Origin: a bacterium
GTDB taxonomy: Bacteria > Pseudomonadota > Alphaproteobacteria > Rhizobiales > Aestuariivirgaceae
NCBI GenBank assembly: GCA_022842165.1
Contig: JALHQC010000044.1
Location: forward strand, 1 to 35,052
Length of the DNA: 35,052 nt
Direction of reading: 5' to 3'
Of this stretch, positions 9,341-17,739 are shown one piece after another (position 1 is the first letter of the stretch; every line of letters starts with the position of its first letter). The position numbers were made by a program, and so were the translations under genes. The notes under the pieces are model-generated. The model saw only the letters and a program-made list of their open reading frames with translations. It searched no databases and was not told where the DNA came from.

Positions 9341-10669
9341 TTAAAGTCCCGTCGTCGGCCTCGGGTTCGAGCCGTCGAAGAATCTCGAATAGCGGAAGGG
9401 TGCGGGATCGACGCATGGGGTTTCGCCCATGACGATTTTGGCCATGAGCTTTCCGGCACCCGGGCCTAAGCCGAAGCCGTGGCCGGAGAAGCCCGTTGCC
9501 ATGTGGAAACCTTCGAGCTTTTCGACCTTCGAGATGACCGGCACGGCATCGGGCGTTGCGTCGATGGCGCCGCCCCAGCGCTCGGCGATCTGCATCGGCT
9601 TGAAGGCGGGGTAGTAGTCGATCAGGTTCCGCGCCGCTTCATCGAGAATGGAATGCACTGGTTCCGGATCGAGGATGCGGACCTGCTCGAAGGGCGTGAC
9701 CTCATCAAGCTGCCATTGGCGCTTGAGCGATGCCTCATCGATGAAGCGCCTGCCGATGCGGAGCTTCAGTCCCTTCCAGTCGAGCTTCAGCGCGGGAAGG
9801 AATTCGCGGAACAGGCGAAACGAATCCGGCAAGATATCCGCCACCGACAGGTGATTGTGGGTGACGGTGAAGCCACCATCCATGCGCTTCCGGAAGGTGA
9901 AATCTCCGCCCGAGCAGGTGCGGGTGTGGCCGGTGTCCAAGGGCGCGGTGCGCATCACCGAATTGACGACGGTGAGCTGCGGAAACTCGATACCCAGATT
10001 ATGACAGAAGCGGCGGGACCAGGCGCCGCCTGCCAGCACCACCGTGTCGCAGGCAATGGTGCCTTTTTCGGTGACGACGGACGAGACGCGGCCTCCCTTG
10101 GTTTCAAGCCCGCGCGCGGCGCAATTGGTGAAGATCTTCGCACCCTTTTTCCGTGCGCCCAGCGCCATCGCCGGAACTGCGATGAAGGGCTCGGCGCGGC
10201 CATCGGCGGGAGTATAGAGCGCGCCCTTCCAGGCCCTCGTGCAGCCGGGCTGAAGCTCGCCTGCTTCACGCCCCGAGATCATCCGTGTCGGGAGTTTCCA
10301 GGGCACGGCGTTCTCGTCGTACCATTTCTGCTTCGCCGCGACCTGCTCTTCGGTTTCGCAGAGATAGAGGATGCCGCAGCGGGCGAAGCCGGTTTCGCCG
10401 CCGATCCGCGCGTTCATGCCGTCCCACAGGTCGAGCGAGAGCTTGATCAGCGGAATTTCGCGGGGATCGCGGCCCATCTGGCGGCACCAGCCCCAATTGC
10501 GGCTCGACTGTTCGGCGGCGATCTCGCCCTTTTCGAGGACGACGACATCGAGCCCGCGCTCGGCCAGTTCAAGGGCTGTCGCGATGCCGGCGACGCCGCC
10601 GCCGATGATGACAACGGAAGCGGTTTTGGGAAGCGTCTGGTCGGAAGTGATGAGGTCTATGACAGGCAA
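9341..10669 (-). CDS. FAD-dependent oxidoreductase, DAO (glycine/D-amino acid oxidase) family
   Basis: Flavoprotein of the D-amino-acid oxidase/sarcosine oxidase-like family, 442 residues. The dinucleotide-binding motif is VVIIGGGVAGIATALELAERG (about residues 19-39), followed by VVLEKGEIAAEQSSRNWGW, typical of amine-oxidising DAO members. The C-terminal FAD contact is ATGFSGHGFGLGPGAGKLMA. The likely reaction is oxidative deamination or demethylation of an amino acid or amine; the substrate is not readable. No signal peptide or [2Fe-2S] motif is seen. The start is a TTG at 10669 with no clear Shine-Dalgarno, 10 bp after the stop of the upstream TraB/GumN gene, which suggests expression by readthrough or reinitiation in the same operon. 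An in-frame CTG lies two codons further upstream. The next in-frame ATG would remove the FAD motif. Confidence 0.85.
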   Translation of the reverse strand: MPVIDLITSDQTLPKTASVVIIGGGVAGIATALELAERGLDVVVLEKGEIAAEQSSRNWGWCRQMGRDPREIPLIKLSLDLWDGMNARIGGETGFARCGILYLCETEEQVAAKQKWYDENAVPWKLPTRMISGREAGELQPGCTRAWKGALYTPADGRAEPFIAVPAMALGARKKGAKIFTNCAARGLETKGGRVSSVVTEKGTIACDTVVLAGGAWSRRFCHNLGIEFPQLTVVNSVMRTAPLDTGHTRTCSGGDFTFRKRMDGGFTVTHNHLSVADILPDSFRLFREFLPALKLDWKGLKLRIGRRFIDEASLKRQWQLDEVTPFEQVRILDPEPVHSILDEAARNLIDYYPAFKPMQIAERWGGAIDATPDAVPVISKVEKLEGFHMATGFSGHGFGLGPGAGKLMAKIVMGETPCVDPAPFRYSRFFDGSNPRPTTGL

Positions 10670-10679
10670 GGTCAGGCAC

Positions 10680-11684
10680 TCACTGCAGGGGAACGACCTT
10701 GTAGCCCGCGCCGCGGATCAATTCCACAAGGCCCTGCTCACCGGGCAGGTGCAATGCGCCCACTGCAATGAAGGCGTTGCCTTTGGCCAGCAGCTCTTCC
10801 GCGCGGCGCATCATGATGCGGTTGCGCTCCGTCATTTCGTCCTCCATGAATTTCGTGAGTTTCATGTCCAACTCTTCAGGCGGACCGTACCCGCTCGCAA
10901 GCGGGTCCACTGCCGCAACTCTTCGCTGAGTATAAAGGCTGATGATGGTTTCGTAGATGTCTTCGGCGTCTGTTCCAGTGTTGGCGGCGTTCAGCAATTC
11001 CTGAACCTGGAGCTCGGAAGGCATGTTCTCCAGCTGTTCGAAAAACTCCTCGACTGTTTCGAGCCCGACAACCGGAATGCTGCTCTTGACCGCTAATTCT
11101 GCCAGGGCTTCATCGAGTATGGGTATGCCTGCATCCTTACGCGCCTCTTCACAAGGCAATTCATCTACGATGTTGGTGACCACCCATGGCCTGTAAGCAG
11201 AGATTTTTTCGATGATCTCTGGCGTCATGTTGGGATGGTTTCGGATCAGTGATTCCTTTGAGTCAGGTATGAAGTCCCAAAGCGTTTGGCCAACCGGCAG
11301 ATCGAGATTCTGTCGATAAAGAGACAATGCGCGTGCGAGCTTCTCTTCATCCGCAATCTCCTCCACTTCGACAGCTACGACCGCAGCTCCCAAGAGCGCC
11401 TTTCGGGTGATGTCCGGCAGATCGGCGACGCGAGGATCGGTGACGTGGATTGTGCCCAACAGATAGGAAGGCTTGGTGCCTTCACGATCAATCCGCCAGA
11501 ATACCGCCTCACCGTTTGAAGCTTTTTCTGCCTGTGCCAAGACAGAGTCGTATCGTCTGGGGTGCTCATTCTTGAGTTTGGCGAAAAGGTCAGTGCCACC
11601 GCAAACCGGAGGACTTTTTGACCAGAGCATGAATGCGCCAATGCCAACCAATAGCACAACCAAAGCAGCGAGCAGCCGTTTCAT
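10680..11684 (-). CDS. TraB/GumN family protein, copy A
   Basis: Member of the TraB/GumN (PF01963) family, 334 residues. The N-terminal hydrophobic stretch (about residues 3-22) looks like an uncleaved membrane anchor or a signal peptide without a clear AxA site, so the body is expected in the periplasm. The family core appears as FWRIDREGTKPSYLLGTIHVTDPR (GTIH motif near residue 78) and the C-terminal VGALHLPGEQGLVELIRGAGY. TraB-domain proteins are proposed to be metal-dependent peptidases, but function in bacteria is poorly known. The body is visibly less GC-rich than its neighbours. The last 149 bp are almost identical to copy B, whereas the rest is clearly divergent. It lies downstream of copy B with a 55-bp gap. 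Confidence 0.85.
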   Translation of the reverse strand: MKRLLAALVVLLVGIGAFMLWSKSPPVCGGTDLFAKLKNEHPRRYDSVLAQAEKASNGEAVFWRIDREGTKPSYLLGTIHVTDPRVADLPDITRKALLGAAVVAVEVEEIADEEKLARALSLYRQNLDLPVGQTLWDFIPDSKESLIRNHPNMTPEIIEKISAYRPWVVTNIVDELPCEEARKDAGIPILDEALAELAVKSSIPVVGLETVEEFFEQLENMPSELQVQELLNAANTGTDAEDIYETIISLYTQRRVAAVDPLASGYGPPEELDMKLTKFMEDEMTERNRIMMRRAEELLAKGNAFIAVGALHLPGEQGLVELIRGAGYKVVPLQ

Positions 11685-11739
11685 TGCCAGTGGCGCGTCC
11701 TGATTTCGATGTGATTGCTGCCGGGCAAGATCTAGGGGC

Positions 11740-12741
11740 TCACTGCAGGGGAACCACCTTGTAGCCCGCGCCGCGGATCAATTCCACCAGGCCCTGCTCA
11801 CCGGGCAGGTGCAATGCGCCCACTGCAATGAAGGCGTTGCCTTTGGCCAACAGCTCTTCCGCGCGGCGCATCATGATGCGGTTGCGCTTGATGGTGAGGT
11901 CCTGCTCGACGAAGGCCATCATCTTCTCGCTGTCGGCATTGGCGGGTTCGACCCGCAGCGTCAGGGGCATATAGGCGGTGATGAGGCGCCGGTCGTAGAG
12001 GCTGATCAGGGTTTCGAAATAGTCTTCGGTCTTGGGGCCGAGCCTGGCCACGGAGATGAGATAATTCACCTGGAGGTCGAGCGGCATGGCGGCGAAAACC
12101 GAAAGCTGCTCCTCGACGGTTTCGAGGCCGACAACCGGCGTGCCGGACTTCGTGGCATCTTCGGCGATCATCATGTCGAGCGGGGGGAGGCCTGCCTGCT
12201 CGCGGGCCTGTTCGCAGGCGGGGATTGAAAGCATGGCGGCAACGACCCAGGGCTGATAGCCGAAGATCGACTGCCTGGCGTGTTGCGGCAGGTTGGGGTT
12301 GTCGCGGACCAGCGGCTCCTCGGCATCGGGGATCAGGTCCCACAGCGTCTGCCCGGGCGGGAGAACCATGAGGCGGGCAAGCTTCATGGCGGCAAATGCA
12401 AATTCCTGGCTGTCGCGCAGTTCCTTCAGTTCGAGGGCCACGACATCGACGGTATCGAGTGCGGCCTCGACCTGCAGCGGCAGGGCGGTGACACGTGGAT
12501 CGGTGACATGGGCGGTGCCGAGCAGGAAGGAGGGTTCGATGCCGTCACGCTCGATCCGCCAGAAGACCGCCTCGCCATTGGGCGTGGCGCGGGCCTCGGC
12601 CATGACGGCCTCATAATCGGCCGGACGCTCGGCTTTCAACTGGTCGAGCAGGTTGGCGCCGGCGCAGGCGGGCGGCATTTCCGCATGGGCGGGGCCGAGG
12701 CCGACGGCGATGCCGAGCAGGAGGGCGGCGATCCATTTCAT
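11740..12741 (-). CDS. TraB/GumN family protein, copy B
   Basis: Paralogue of the adjacent gene, 333 residues, same TraB/GumN family. It has a clean Sec signal peptide (MKWIAALLLGIAVGLGPAHA, cleavage predicted after AHA near residue 20) and is therefore periplasmic. Family motifs are FWRIERDGIEPSFLLGTAHVTDPR and the C-terminal VGALHLPGEQGLVELIRGAGYKVVPLQ. The two copies align over their full length, but only the last 47 residues plus stop are identical in protein. GC content is like the surrounding genome. The ATG overlaps the xerC stop codon (ATGA), so translation is coupled to xerC. The biochemical role is unknown; peptidase activity is only a family hypothesis. Confidence 0.87.
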   Translation of the reverse strand: MKWIAALLLGIAVGLGPAHAEMPPACAGANLLDQLKAERPADYEAVMAEARATPNGEAVFWRIERDGIEPSFLLGTAHVTDPRVTALPLQVEAALDTVDVVALELKELRDSQEFAFAAMKLARLMVLPPGQTLWDLIPDAEEPLVRDNPNLPQHARQSIFGYQPWVVAAMLSIPACEQAREQAGLPPLDMMIAEDATKSGTPVVGLETVEEQLSVFAAMPLDLQVNYLISVARLGPKTEDYFETLISLYDRRLITAYMPLTLRVEPANADSEKMMAFVEQDLTIKRNRIMMRRAEELLAKGNAFIAVGALHLPGEQGLVELIRGAGYKVVPLQ

Positions 12742-13673
12742 GCGCGGGGGTGTGCCTTCCGGTATTGCGCGAGAAGATGCGTGCGGTTCACTTCGGTATA
12801 GACTTGCGTGGTCGACAGGCTGGCATGGCCCAGCAATTCCTGGATGACGCGCAGGTCAGCGCCATTCGACAGGAGATGCGTGGCGAAGGAATGGCGGAGC
12901 GCATGGGGGGTCGCGGTATCGGGGAGGCCCAAGGCGCCGCGCAGCCGCTCGATCAGGAGCTGGATCAGGCGGGCGTTCAGGGGGCCGCCCTTCACGCCCC
13001 GGAACATCGGCTGGTTCTGGTGGAGTGCGAAGGGGCAGAGGTCGAGATAGGTGGCGACGGCTTCCTGCGCGGCGGGAAGGACCGGTACGATGCGGGTCTT
13101 GTTGCCCTTGCCGGTGATTACAAGCGGCGAGGTGCCGGCCTGTTCCGGCGTCAGCGACAGGGCTTCGGAAATGCGGAGGCCGCAGGCGTAGAGCAAGGTG
13201 AGAACGGCAGAATCGCGCGCCAGCACCCATTTGGGTGTTTCGTCCGTGGCCAGCGCGCCGGCCTTCGCGACTTCTGCGGCGGCGGCGACCGAGAGGGGCT
13301 TCGGCACGGCATGGGGAAGCTTCGGCGAGCGGATCGCCGCGAGGGCGGCATTGCGGAACAGGGCGTTACGCTCGGCGAAGCGGTAGAAGGAGCGGAGCGA
13401 CGACAATTGCCGGGCCAGCGTGCGGCTTTCAGCACCTTGCACGCGGCGGCGGGCGAGGAAGGCACGGAAATCGGAGAGGGTGAGGGTTTCGAGATCGGCG
13501 ATCGATGGCGGTTCGCCGAGGTGATCGGCCATGAAACCGGCGAACTGGCCAAGGTCTCGGGCATAGGCCTCAAGCGTCAGGGGTGCCATGCGGCGCTCGG
13601 ATTTGAGCGCGGCGAGCCAGCGTTGTGCGGCGGCGGCGGCATCGGGCGCGAAAGTGAGGGCGAAACCGGACAT
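12738..13673 (-). CDS. xerC: Tyrosine recombinase XerC
   Basis: Site-specific tyrosine recombinase, 311 residues, which with XerD resolves chromosome dimers at dif. It has an N-terminal SAM-like core-binding domain (about residues 13-105) and a C-terminal catalytic domain. All catalytic residues are visible: Arg167 (CGLRISEAL), Lys189 (TGKGNKTR), His257 and Arg260 (HALRHSFATH), His283 (LGHASLSTTQ) and nucleophile Tyr292 (VYTEV). Length and absence of integron- or phage-integrase features fit the housekeeping XerC rather than a mobile-element integrase. It is the first gene of a minus-strand run, and its stop codon overlaps the TraB/GumN copy B start. XerD is the alternative, but the protein's composition and length fit alphaproteobacterial XerC better. 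Confidence 0.9.
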   Translation of the reverse strand: MSGFALTFAPDAAAAAQRWLAALKSERRMAPLTLEAYARDLGQFAGFMADHLGEPPSIADLETLTLSDFRAFLARRRVQGAESRTLARQLSSLRSFYRFAERNALFRNAALAAIRSPKLPHAVPKPLSVAAAAEVAKAGALATDETPKWVLARDSAVLTLLYACGLRISEALSLTPEQAGTSPLVITGKGNKTRIVPVLPAAQEAVATYLDLCPFALHQNQPMFRGVKGGPLNARLIQLLIERLRGALGLPDTATPHALRHSFATHLLSNGADLRVIQELLGHASLSTTQVYTEVNRTHLLAQYRKAHPRA

Positions 13674-13727
13674 GGCCGGGAGGTTAGGGCGGAATGGTTG
13701 AGGAAGGGTACCATCTCACCCCATCAC

Positions 13728-13796
13728 CTGTCATCCTCGTCCCCGGACTTGATCCGGGGACGGGGATGACAGTTTTGGGGGAGTGCGGGGATGACA
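13728..13796. repeat. Intergenic palindromic element (GTCATCCCCG type)
   Basis: Arms of 20 bp (13728-13747 and 13753-13772) are reverse complements with one mismatch around the 5-base loop CTTGA, reading CTGTCATC...CCCCGGA and its complement. A partial extra copy of the right end (GCGGGGATGACA) sits at about 13784-13795. The same end sequence bounds the element at 24871-24969. This GTCATCCCCG palindrome is a common kind of alphaproteobacterial intergenic repeat. Here it lies between the start of xerC and the end of the ABM gene. Confidence 0.85.
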
Positions 13797-13808
13797 ATGG
13801 AGAGGAGG

Positions 13809-14108
13809 TCAGCCGGTGACCACCGCGTCCCCGTAATGCTCGACAACTGGGAAAGGGTCGTAGAAGTGATGCAGGAGGCTGCGCCATTGCTGGTAGCGGG
13901 CCGAGCCGCGGAAGCCGATGGTGTGGGCTTCGAGGGTTTGCCACTTCACCAGCAGCACGAAACGGTCCGGCGTTTCGAGACAGGGGCGGACTTCGAGGCT
14001 GATGAAGCCCTCGGTGGCCGAAATGAGCGGCAGGGCCTCCCCCAGCGCCGACAGAAAGGCCGGGCTTTCACCCGGCCTCACGTTCAGGATCGCATGTTCG
14101 AGGATCAT
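13809..14108 (-). CDS. Antibiotic biosynthesis monooxygenase (ABM) domain protein
   Basis: Small 99-residue protein with the ferredoxin-like ABM fold signature: an N-terminal strand (ILEHAILNVRPGESPAFLSALGEALPLI), the GFISLEVRP segment near residues 34-42, and the FVLLVKWQTLEAHTIGFRGSARYQQWRSLL block typical of YgiN/ABM proteins. Such proteins are usually dimers that oxidise quinone-like or aromatic substrates without cofactor, or degrade haem; neither can be assigned here. Its ATG lies one base past the transaldolase stop codon, so it is translated from the same message. The combination with a sugar-phosphate aldolase has no obvious metabolic logic and may just reflect compact packing. Confidence 0.82.
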   Translation of the reverse strand: MILEHAILNVRPGESPAFLSALGEALPLISATEGFISLEVRPCLETPDRFVLLVKWQTLEAHTIGFRGSARYQQWRSLLHHFYDPFPVVEHYGDAVVTG

Positions 14109-14109
14109 C

Positions 14110-14760
14110 TCACAGCGTCTGGCCGGACTTCTTCCAGTCGGCCATGAATTGCTCGATGCCCTTGTCGGTCAGCGGGTGCTTGACGAGGCTCTTGATGACA
14201 GCCGCCGGACAGGTGGCGACATCGGCACCGATCAGGGCCACCTGCTTCACGTGCAGCGGCGTGCGGATCGAGGCGGCGAGGATTTCGGTGTCGAAGGCGT
14301 AGTTGTCGTAGATCTGGCGGATCTCGGCGATCAATTCGGTGCCGTCGAGGTGAATGTCATCGAGGCGGCCGATGAAGGGCGAGATGAAGGTGGCGCCGGC
14401 CTTGGCGGCAAGCAGCGCCTGATTGGCCGAGAAACACAGCGTGACGTTGACCATGCAGCCATCGGAGGACAGCGCCTTGCAGGCCTTGAGGCCATCGAGC
14501 GTCAGGGGCACCTTCACGGTGACGTTCTTCGCGATCTTCCTGAGGTCGGCGGCTTCGCGCATCATGCCATCGTAGTCCAGCGAGACGACTTCGGCCGAGA
14601 CGGGGCCATCGACGATGGCGCAGATGTCGGCGATCACGTCCTTGAAGGCGCGGCCCGACTTGGCAATCAAGGAGGGATTGGTGGTGACGCCATCCAGAAG
14701 CCCCAGATCGGCCAGTTCACGGATGTCCTTTACTTCTGCGGTGTCGACAAAGAATTTCAT
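14110..14760 (-). CDS. tal: Transaldolase / fructose-6-phosphate aldolase-like (TalC/FSA type)
   Basis: Short-type transaldolase of 216 residues. It begins [32 protein letters not shown], diagnostic of the FSA/TalC subfamily, and carries the Schiff-base lysine Lys83 in NVTVKVPLT. Further conserved blocks are [32 protein letters not shown] and the C-terminal [18 protein letters not shown]. The reaction is reversible transfer of a dihydroxyacetone unit between sugar phosphates in the non-oxidative pentose phosphate pathway, or direct aldol cleavage of fructose 6-phosphate; the subfamily contains both activities and sequence alone does not decide. A GAGAGAGGA ribosome-binding sequence precedes the ATG. 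It is the first gene of a two-gene unit with the ABM gene. Confidence 0.93.
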   Translation of the reverse strand: MKFFVDTAEVKDIRELADLGLLDGVTTNPSLIAKSGRAFKDVIADICAIVDGPVSAEVVSLDYDGMMREAADLRKIAKNVTVKVPLTLDGLKACKALSSDGCMVNVTLCFSANQALLAAKAGATFISPFIGRLDDIHLDGTELIAEIRQIYDNYAFDTEILAASIRTPLHVKQVALIGADVATCPAAVIKSLVKHPLTDKGIEQFMADWKKSGQTL

Positions 14761-14814
14761 GCCTTGTGTCCTCTCTCGGTTGACCGCGAGGCTTAGACTT
14801 GCACGGGGGCCAAA

Positions 14815-15657
14815 TCAAGCTTTGGGGGCGCGCCCGCATTGCAGCCGCGCGGAATCGCATAGCGAAGCCTCGATTTCCGAGAGATCGCGCTGCGCCAGCG
14901 GCTGCTGGTCCAGCGATTTCACCGGGCGGATGAGCCGCAGGCTGTTGGTGAGGAAAACGGCATCGGCGGAGAGAAGCTCGGCCGGCATGACGGCGCGTTC
15001 CTCGGTGGCGATGCCGAGTTGCCCCGCGGCGGAAATGAGCGCCTGCCGGGTAACGCCGGTCAGGATGCCCTGATCGCGCGCCGGCGTTACCAGCGTGCCG
15101 TTTTTCAGGATGAAGAGATTGGCGATGGTCGAACAGGCCACGGCGCCGGCGACATTCAGCATCAGCGCATCCTCCATGCCGCGCGCTGCGGCCTCGCGGG
15201 CGGCGGCGATGTTGTCGATATAGGAGATCGTCTTGAGGCGCGATGCCGGCGAGGTGGGGTTGCGGCGGATTGCCGAGGTGGCGAGCATCACCGGCTGGAA
15301 CATCAGGGCGGGATCGAAGGGGTCGAGCGTGATGAGCAGGGTGGGGGTGCCGCCATTGCTGCCGAGGCCGCGGGTGGAGCCGCCGCGCGTCAAGGTGATG
15401 CGGAGGACCTGATGGGTCTCTGGCGCATCGTCAAGGATTTCGGCGATGGCGTCATCGACGGCGTCGCGCGCGAAGCCGATGCCGAGCTCCTTCGCCGCAC
15501 TTTCCATGCGGGCCAGATGCATGTTGGCCCACAGCGCAGTGCGGTTGAGGACGAGGAGGGTTTCGAAAATCCCGTCGCCCAGCAGCAGGCCACGGTCCCT
15601 CGGGTCGAGCGGCAGGGTGCGGGATTTCAATTCGCCGTTGAACCAGACGCGCCTCAT
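14815..15657 (-). CDS. pabC: Aminotransferase class IV, probable aminodeoxychorismate lyase
   Basis: PLP fold-type IV enzyme of 280 residues. The PLP lysine is Lys142 in RLKTISYIDNIAAAREA, with the N-terminal VWFNGEL...DRGLLLGDGIFETL motif of the PabC/Dat/IlvE family and a C-terminal phosphate-binding GILTGVTRQ. Context decides the call. It overlaps the pabA stop codon by ATGA and ends the pabB-pabA-pabC run, so it most likely eliminates pyruvate from 4-amino-4-deoxychorismate to give p-aminobenzoate. By family alone a D-amino-acid or branched-chain aminotransferase could not be excluded. Confidence 0.87.
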   Translation of the reverse strand: MRRVWFNGELKSRTLPLDPRDRGLLLGDGIFETLLVLNRTALWANMHLARMESAAKELGIGFARDAVDDAIAEILDDAPETHQVLRITLTRGGSTRGLGSNGGTPTLLITLDPFDPALMFQPVMLATSAIRRNPTSPASRLKTISYIDNIAAAREAAARGMEDALMLNVAGAVACSTIANLFILKNGTLVTPARDQGILTGVTRQALISAAGQLGIATEERAVMPAELLSADAVFLTNSLRLIRPVKSLDQQPLAQRDLSEIEASLCDSARLQCGRAPKA

Positions 15658-16214
15658 CGCGTGAGCCCCAGAAAATTGCGCAGCATGCCGTAGCCCCCCT
15701 CGGTGAGGATCGATTCGGGATGGAATTGTAGGCCAAAGGTCGGGTGCGATTTGTGGCGGAGGCCCATGATCTCGCCCTCGTCGCTGCGGGCGGTCACTTC
15801 AAGCGGCGTGTCGCGGCCTTCGAGATCGACGATCAGGGAGTGGTAGCGGCCGGCGCTGAAGCGCTGGGGCAGGCCTTCGAAGATATCTCTGCCATTGTGG
15901 TTGATCTCGGATGAGTCACCATGCATGGGGCGGCGGGCGCGCCTGACGAGGCCGCCGAAAACTTCGCCCATGACCTGGTGGCCGAGGCAGATGCCGAGGA
16001 TTGGAAGCTGGCCCGAATAGTCGCGCATGATCGCCATCGACTGGCCCGCTTCCGTGGGCGTGCAAGGGCCGGGCGAGATGACGATGGCTTTGGCCTTCAA
16101 GTCATCCGGCGTCACGGCATCGTTGCGGACGACGCGCGTCCGCTCGCCCAGTTCCTCGAAATAGCGCGCGACGTTGTGGACGAAGCTGTCGTAATTGTCG
16201 ACGATGAGGATCAT
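15654..16214 (-). CDS. pabA: Aminodeoxychorismate/anthranilate synthase glutaminase component
   Basis: Class I glutamine amidotransferase of 186 residues that releases ammonia from glutamine for chorismate amination. The catalytic triad is complete: nucleophile Cys76 in GICLGHQ, then His165 and Glu167 in FHPES. The oxyanion motif SPGPCTP is present near residues 47-53. Such subunits can serve both PabB and TrpE. Here it lies between pabB and pabC, so folate synthesis is the main role, with possible dual service for tryptophan. A palindromic repeat separates it from pabB, and its TGA overlaps the pabC ATG. Confidence 0.93.
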   Translation of the reverse strand: MILIVDNYDSFVHNVARYFEELGERTRVVRNDAVTPDDLKAKAIVISPGPCTPTEAGQSMAIMRDYSGQLPILGICLGHQVMGEVFGGLVRRARRPMHGDSSEINHNGRDIFEGLPQRFSAGRYHSLIVDLEGRDTPLEVTARSDEGEIMGLRHKSHPTFGLQFHPESILTEGGYGMLRNFLGLTR

Positions 16215-16221
16215 GGGTTCA

Positions 16222-16337
16222 CCTCGCGGGCCCCACGCGCCTCGCTGGCGCGAGGCACCCTCCCCGCTTCGCGAGGAGGGATGAATCTTATCCTTCCTCG
16301 CGCAGCGGGGGAGGTGGCGCGCAGCGCCGGAGGGGGC
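16222..16337. repeat. Intergenic multi-hairpin palindromic element
   Basis: A GC-rich repeat fills the 130-bp gap between pabB and pabA. Hairpins include GCCTCG/CGAGGC (16239-16256) and two nested stems on CCCTCC...GGAGGG (about 16258-16280) and CCTTCCTCGC...GCGGGGGAGG (about 16291-16313). It resembles the other dispersed elements, although its outer arms are less regular. Because it lies within the operon it may modulate pabA and pabC expression relative to pabB. Confidence 0.7.
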
Positions 16338-16344
16338 AGTGCAG

Positions 16345-17685
16345 TCATGGCCTGAACGCCTCCATGATGCGTTTTACCTTCGTCAGGCTCTCCTCGTATT
16401 CGGCGGCTGGATTGGAACGCGCGGTGATGCCGCCGCCGCCTTGCACGCGGGCGATACCGTGAGAGAACTGCGCCGTGCGGATGGCGATGTTCAGGTCCGT
16501 GCGGCCATTGAAGCCGATGTAGCCGATGGTGCCGCAATAGACGCCGCGCGGGGCCTTCTCAATTTCGGCGATCACCTCCATGGCGCGGATCTTGGGCGCA
16601 CCGGTGATCGAGCCGCCGGGGAAGGTGGCGGCGATCAGATCGCCAATTGTGTTGCCATCGCGCAGTTCGCTGATGATGGCCGAGACGAGGTGATGGACAT
16701 TGGCATAGGTCTCGAGCCCGCAGAGCACGGGCACCTTCACCGTGCCGGGCTTCGAGACTTTGGAGAGATCGTTCCTGAGCAGGTCGACGATCATCACGTT
16801 CTCGGCACGGTCCTTGCGGCTCGACGTCAGTTCGGCGATCAGGGCGGCATCGCGCGAGGGATCGGGGTCGCGCCGCCGCGTTCCCTTGATGGGGCGGGCC
16901 TCGACGGCGGCGCCAACGCAGCGCAGCAGGCGTTCGGGCGAGGAGGATGCGATCTGGATGTCGCCGTAATCCATGAAGGCTGCGAAAGTCGACGGGTTCT
17001 TCAGGCGCAGCACGCGGTAGAAGGCGAGGGGATCGAAGGTTTCAGGGATCGCCGCTGAAAAAACCTGCGTGATGTTGGCCTGGAAGATGTCGCCCGCCAG
17101 AATATATTCCACCGTCCGGGCAATCGCCGTCTCATAGTCCTCGCGCGTGAAGTTCGAGGACCAGCCGGCGATGACATGGGTTCCGAGCGGCTGCGGCGCC
17201 TGTGCGATCTGGCCTCCGAGTTCATCGGCCTTTTCAGGGTCAACGGCGATGATCCAGGCGCGTTCCTGCATGTGGTCGAAGGCGGCGACGGCATCATAGT
17301 GGTGGAGCACGAGGTCGGGTGCGATCGGCTCGAACTCCGGTATCTTCGCATGGGGTTCGAGGCGGCGGCCGAAATCATAGGAGATGAAGCCCGCAAGGCC
17401 GCCCTGGAATGGCGGCAGGCCCCGCACATGGGCCTGGCGGTTGGCGGCGATGATGCGGTCGATGAGGGCAAGGGGGGATTGCTCCTGCTTCACGCCGTCG
17501 AGGAAGGTGCCTTGGCGCGTGACTTCGAGCGTCGATTTCGGATTGCAGGCGAGGAAGGAATAGCGGCCAAGATTTTCGCCGCGCATGACGCTTTCGAGGA
17601 GTGTCAGGTGGCGCTGGCCCTTCAGCCTGAGCGCCAGTGCGGATGGCTCGAAGCAGACGATTTCGCGGACGTGCGGCTCGATCAT
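16345..17685 (-). CDS. pabB: Aminodeoxychorismate synthase component I
   Basis: Chorismate-utilising enzyme of 446 residues that aminates chorismate to 4-amino-4-deoxychorismate with ammonia from PabA. The subfamily-diagnostic motif is PIKGT (265-269, Lys267), whereas anthranilate synthase TrpE carries PIAGT; this separates PabB from TrpE. Further family blocks are FQANITQVFSA, ASSSPERLL, the ENVMIVDLLRNDLSKV segment, FPGGSITGAPKIRAMEVI and the C-terminal GGGGITARSNPAAEYEES. It begins 54 bp from the divergent priA start, so the short spacer must hold both promoters. It is the first gene of the pab operon. Confidence 0.95.
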   Translation of the reverse strand: MIEPHVREIVCFEPSALALRLKGQRHLTLLESVMRGENLGRYSFLACNPKSTLEVTRQGTFLDGVKQEQSPLALIDRIIAANRQAHVRGLPPFQGGLAGFISYDFGRRLEPHAKIPEFEPIAPDLVLHHYDAVAAFDHMQERAWIIAVDPEKADELGGQIAQAPQPLGTHVIAGWSSNFTREDYETAIARTVEYILAGDIFQANITQVFSAAIPETFDPLAFYRVLRLKNPSTFAAFMDYGDIQIASSSPERLLRCVGAAVEARPIKGTRRRDPDPSRDAALIAELTSSRKDRAENVMIVDLLRNDLSKVSKPGTVKVPVLCGLETYANVHHLVSAIISELRDGNTIGDLIAATFPGGSITGAPKIRAMEVIAEIEKAPRGVYCGTIGYIGFNGRTDLNIAIRTAQFSHGIARVQGGGGITARSNPAAEYEESLTKVKRIMEAFRP

Positions 17686-17693
17686 GGTGGCGG

Positions 17694-17723
17694 CATATAA
17701 GACTGGAAGGGGGCCGCGCCCAA
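17694..17723 (-). promoter_or_regulatory. Candidate sigma-70 promoter for pabB
   Basis: In the 54-bp spacer between the divergent pabB and priA genes, reading on the minus strand, TTGGGC (17723-17718) is followed after 18 bases by TATATG (17699-17694). The -10 matches the consensus at four positions and the -35 at three. The transcript would then have a very short leader before the pabB ATG at 17685. This is a sequence-only guess. Confidence 0.3.
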
Positions 17724-17739
17724 GCCTATTTCAGACGGC

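Noticed and set aside
12738-13673. The tyrosine recombinase as a mobile-element integrase linked to the TraB/GumN genes.
   Set aside because: Its length, motifs and lack of flanking att-like repeats or phage genes fit housekeeping XerC. The TraB name here refers to the TraB/GumN domain family, not conjugation.
16345-17685. Possible anthranilate synthase component I (TrpE).
   Set aside because: The PIKGT motif with lysine marks PabB, while TrpE has PIAGT, and a pabC-like gene follows in the same operon.
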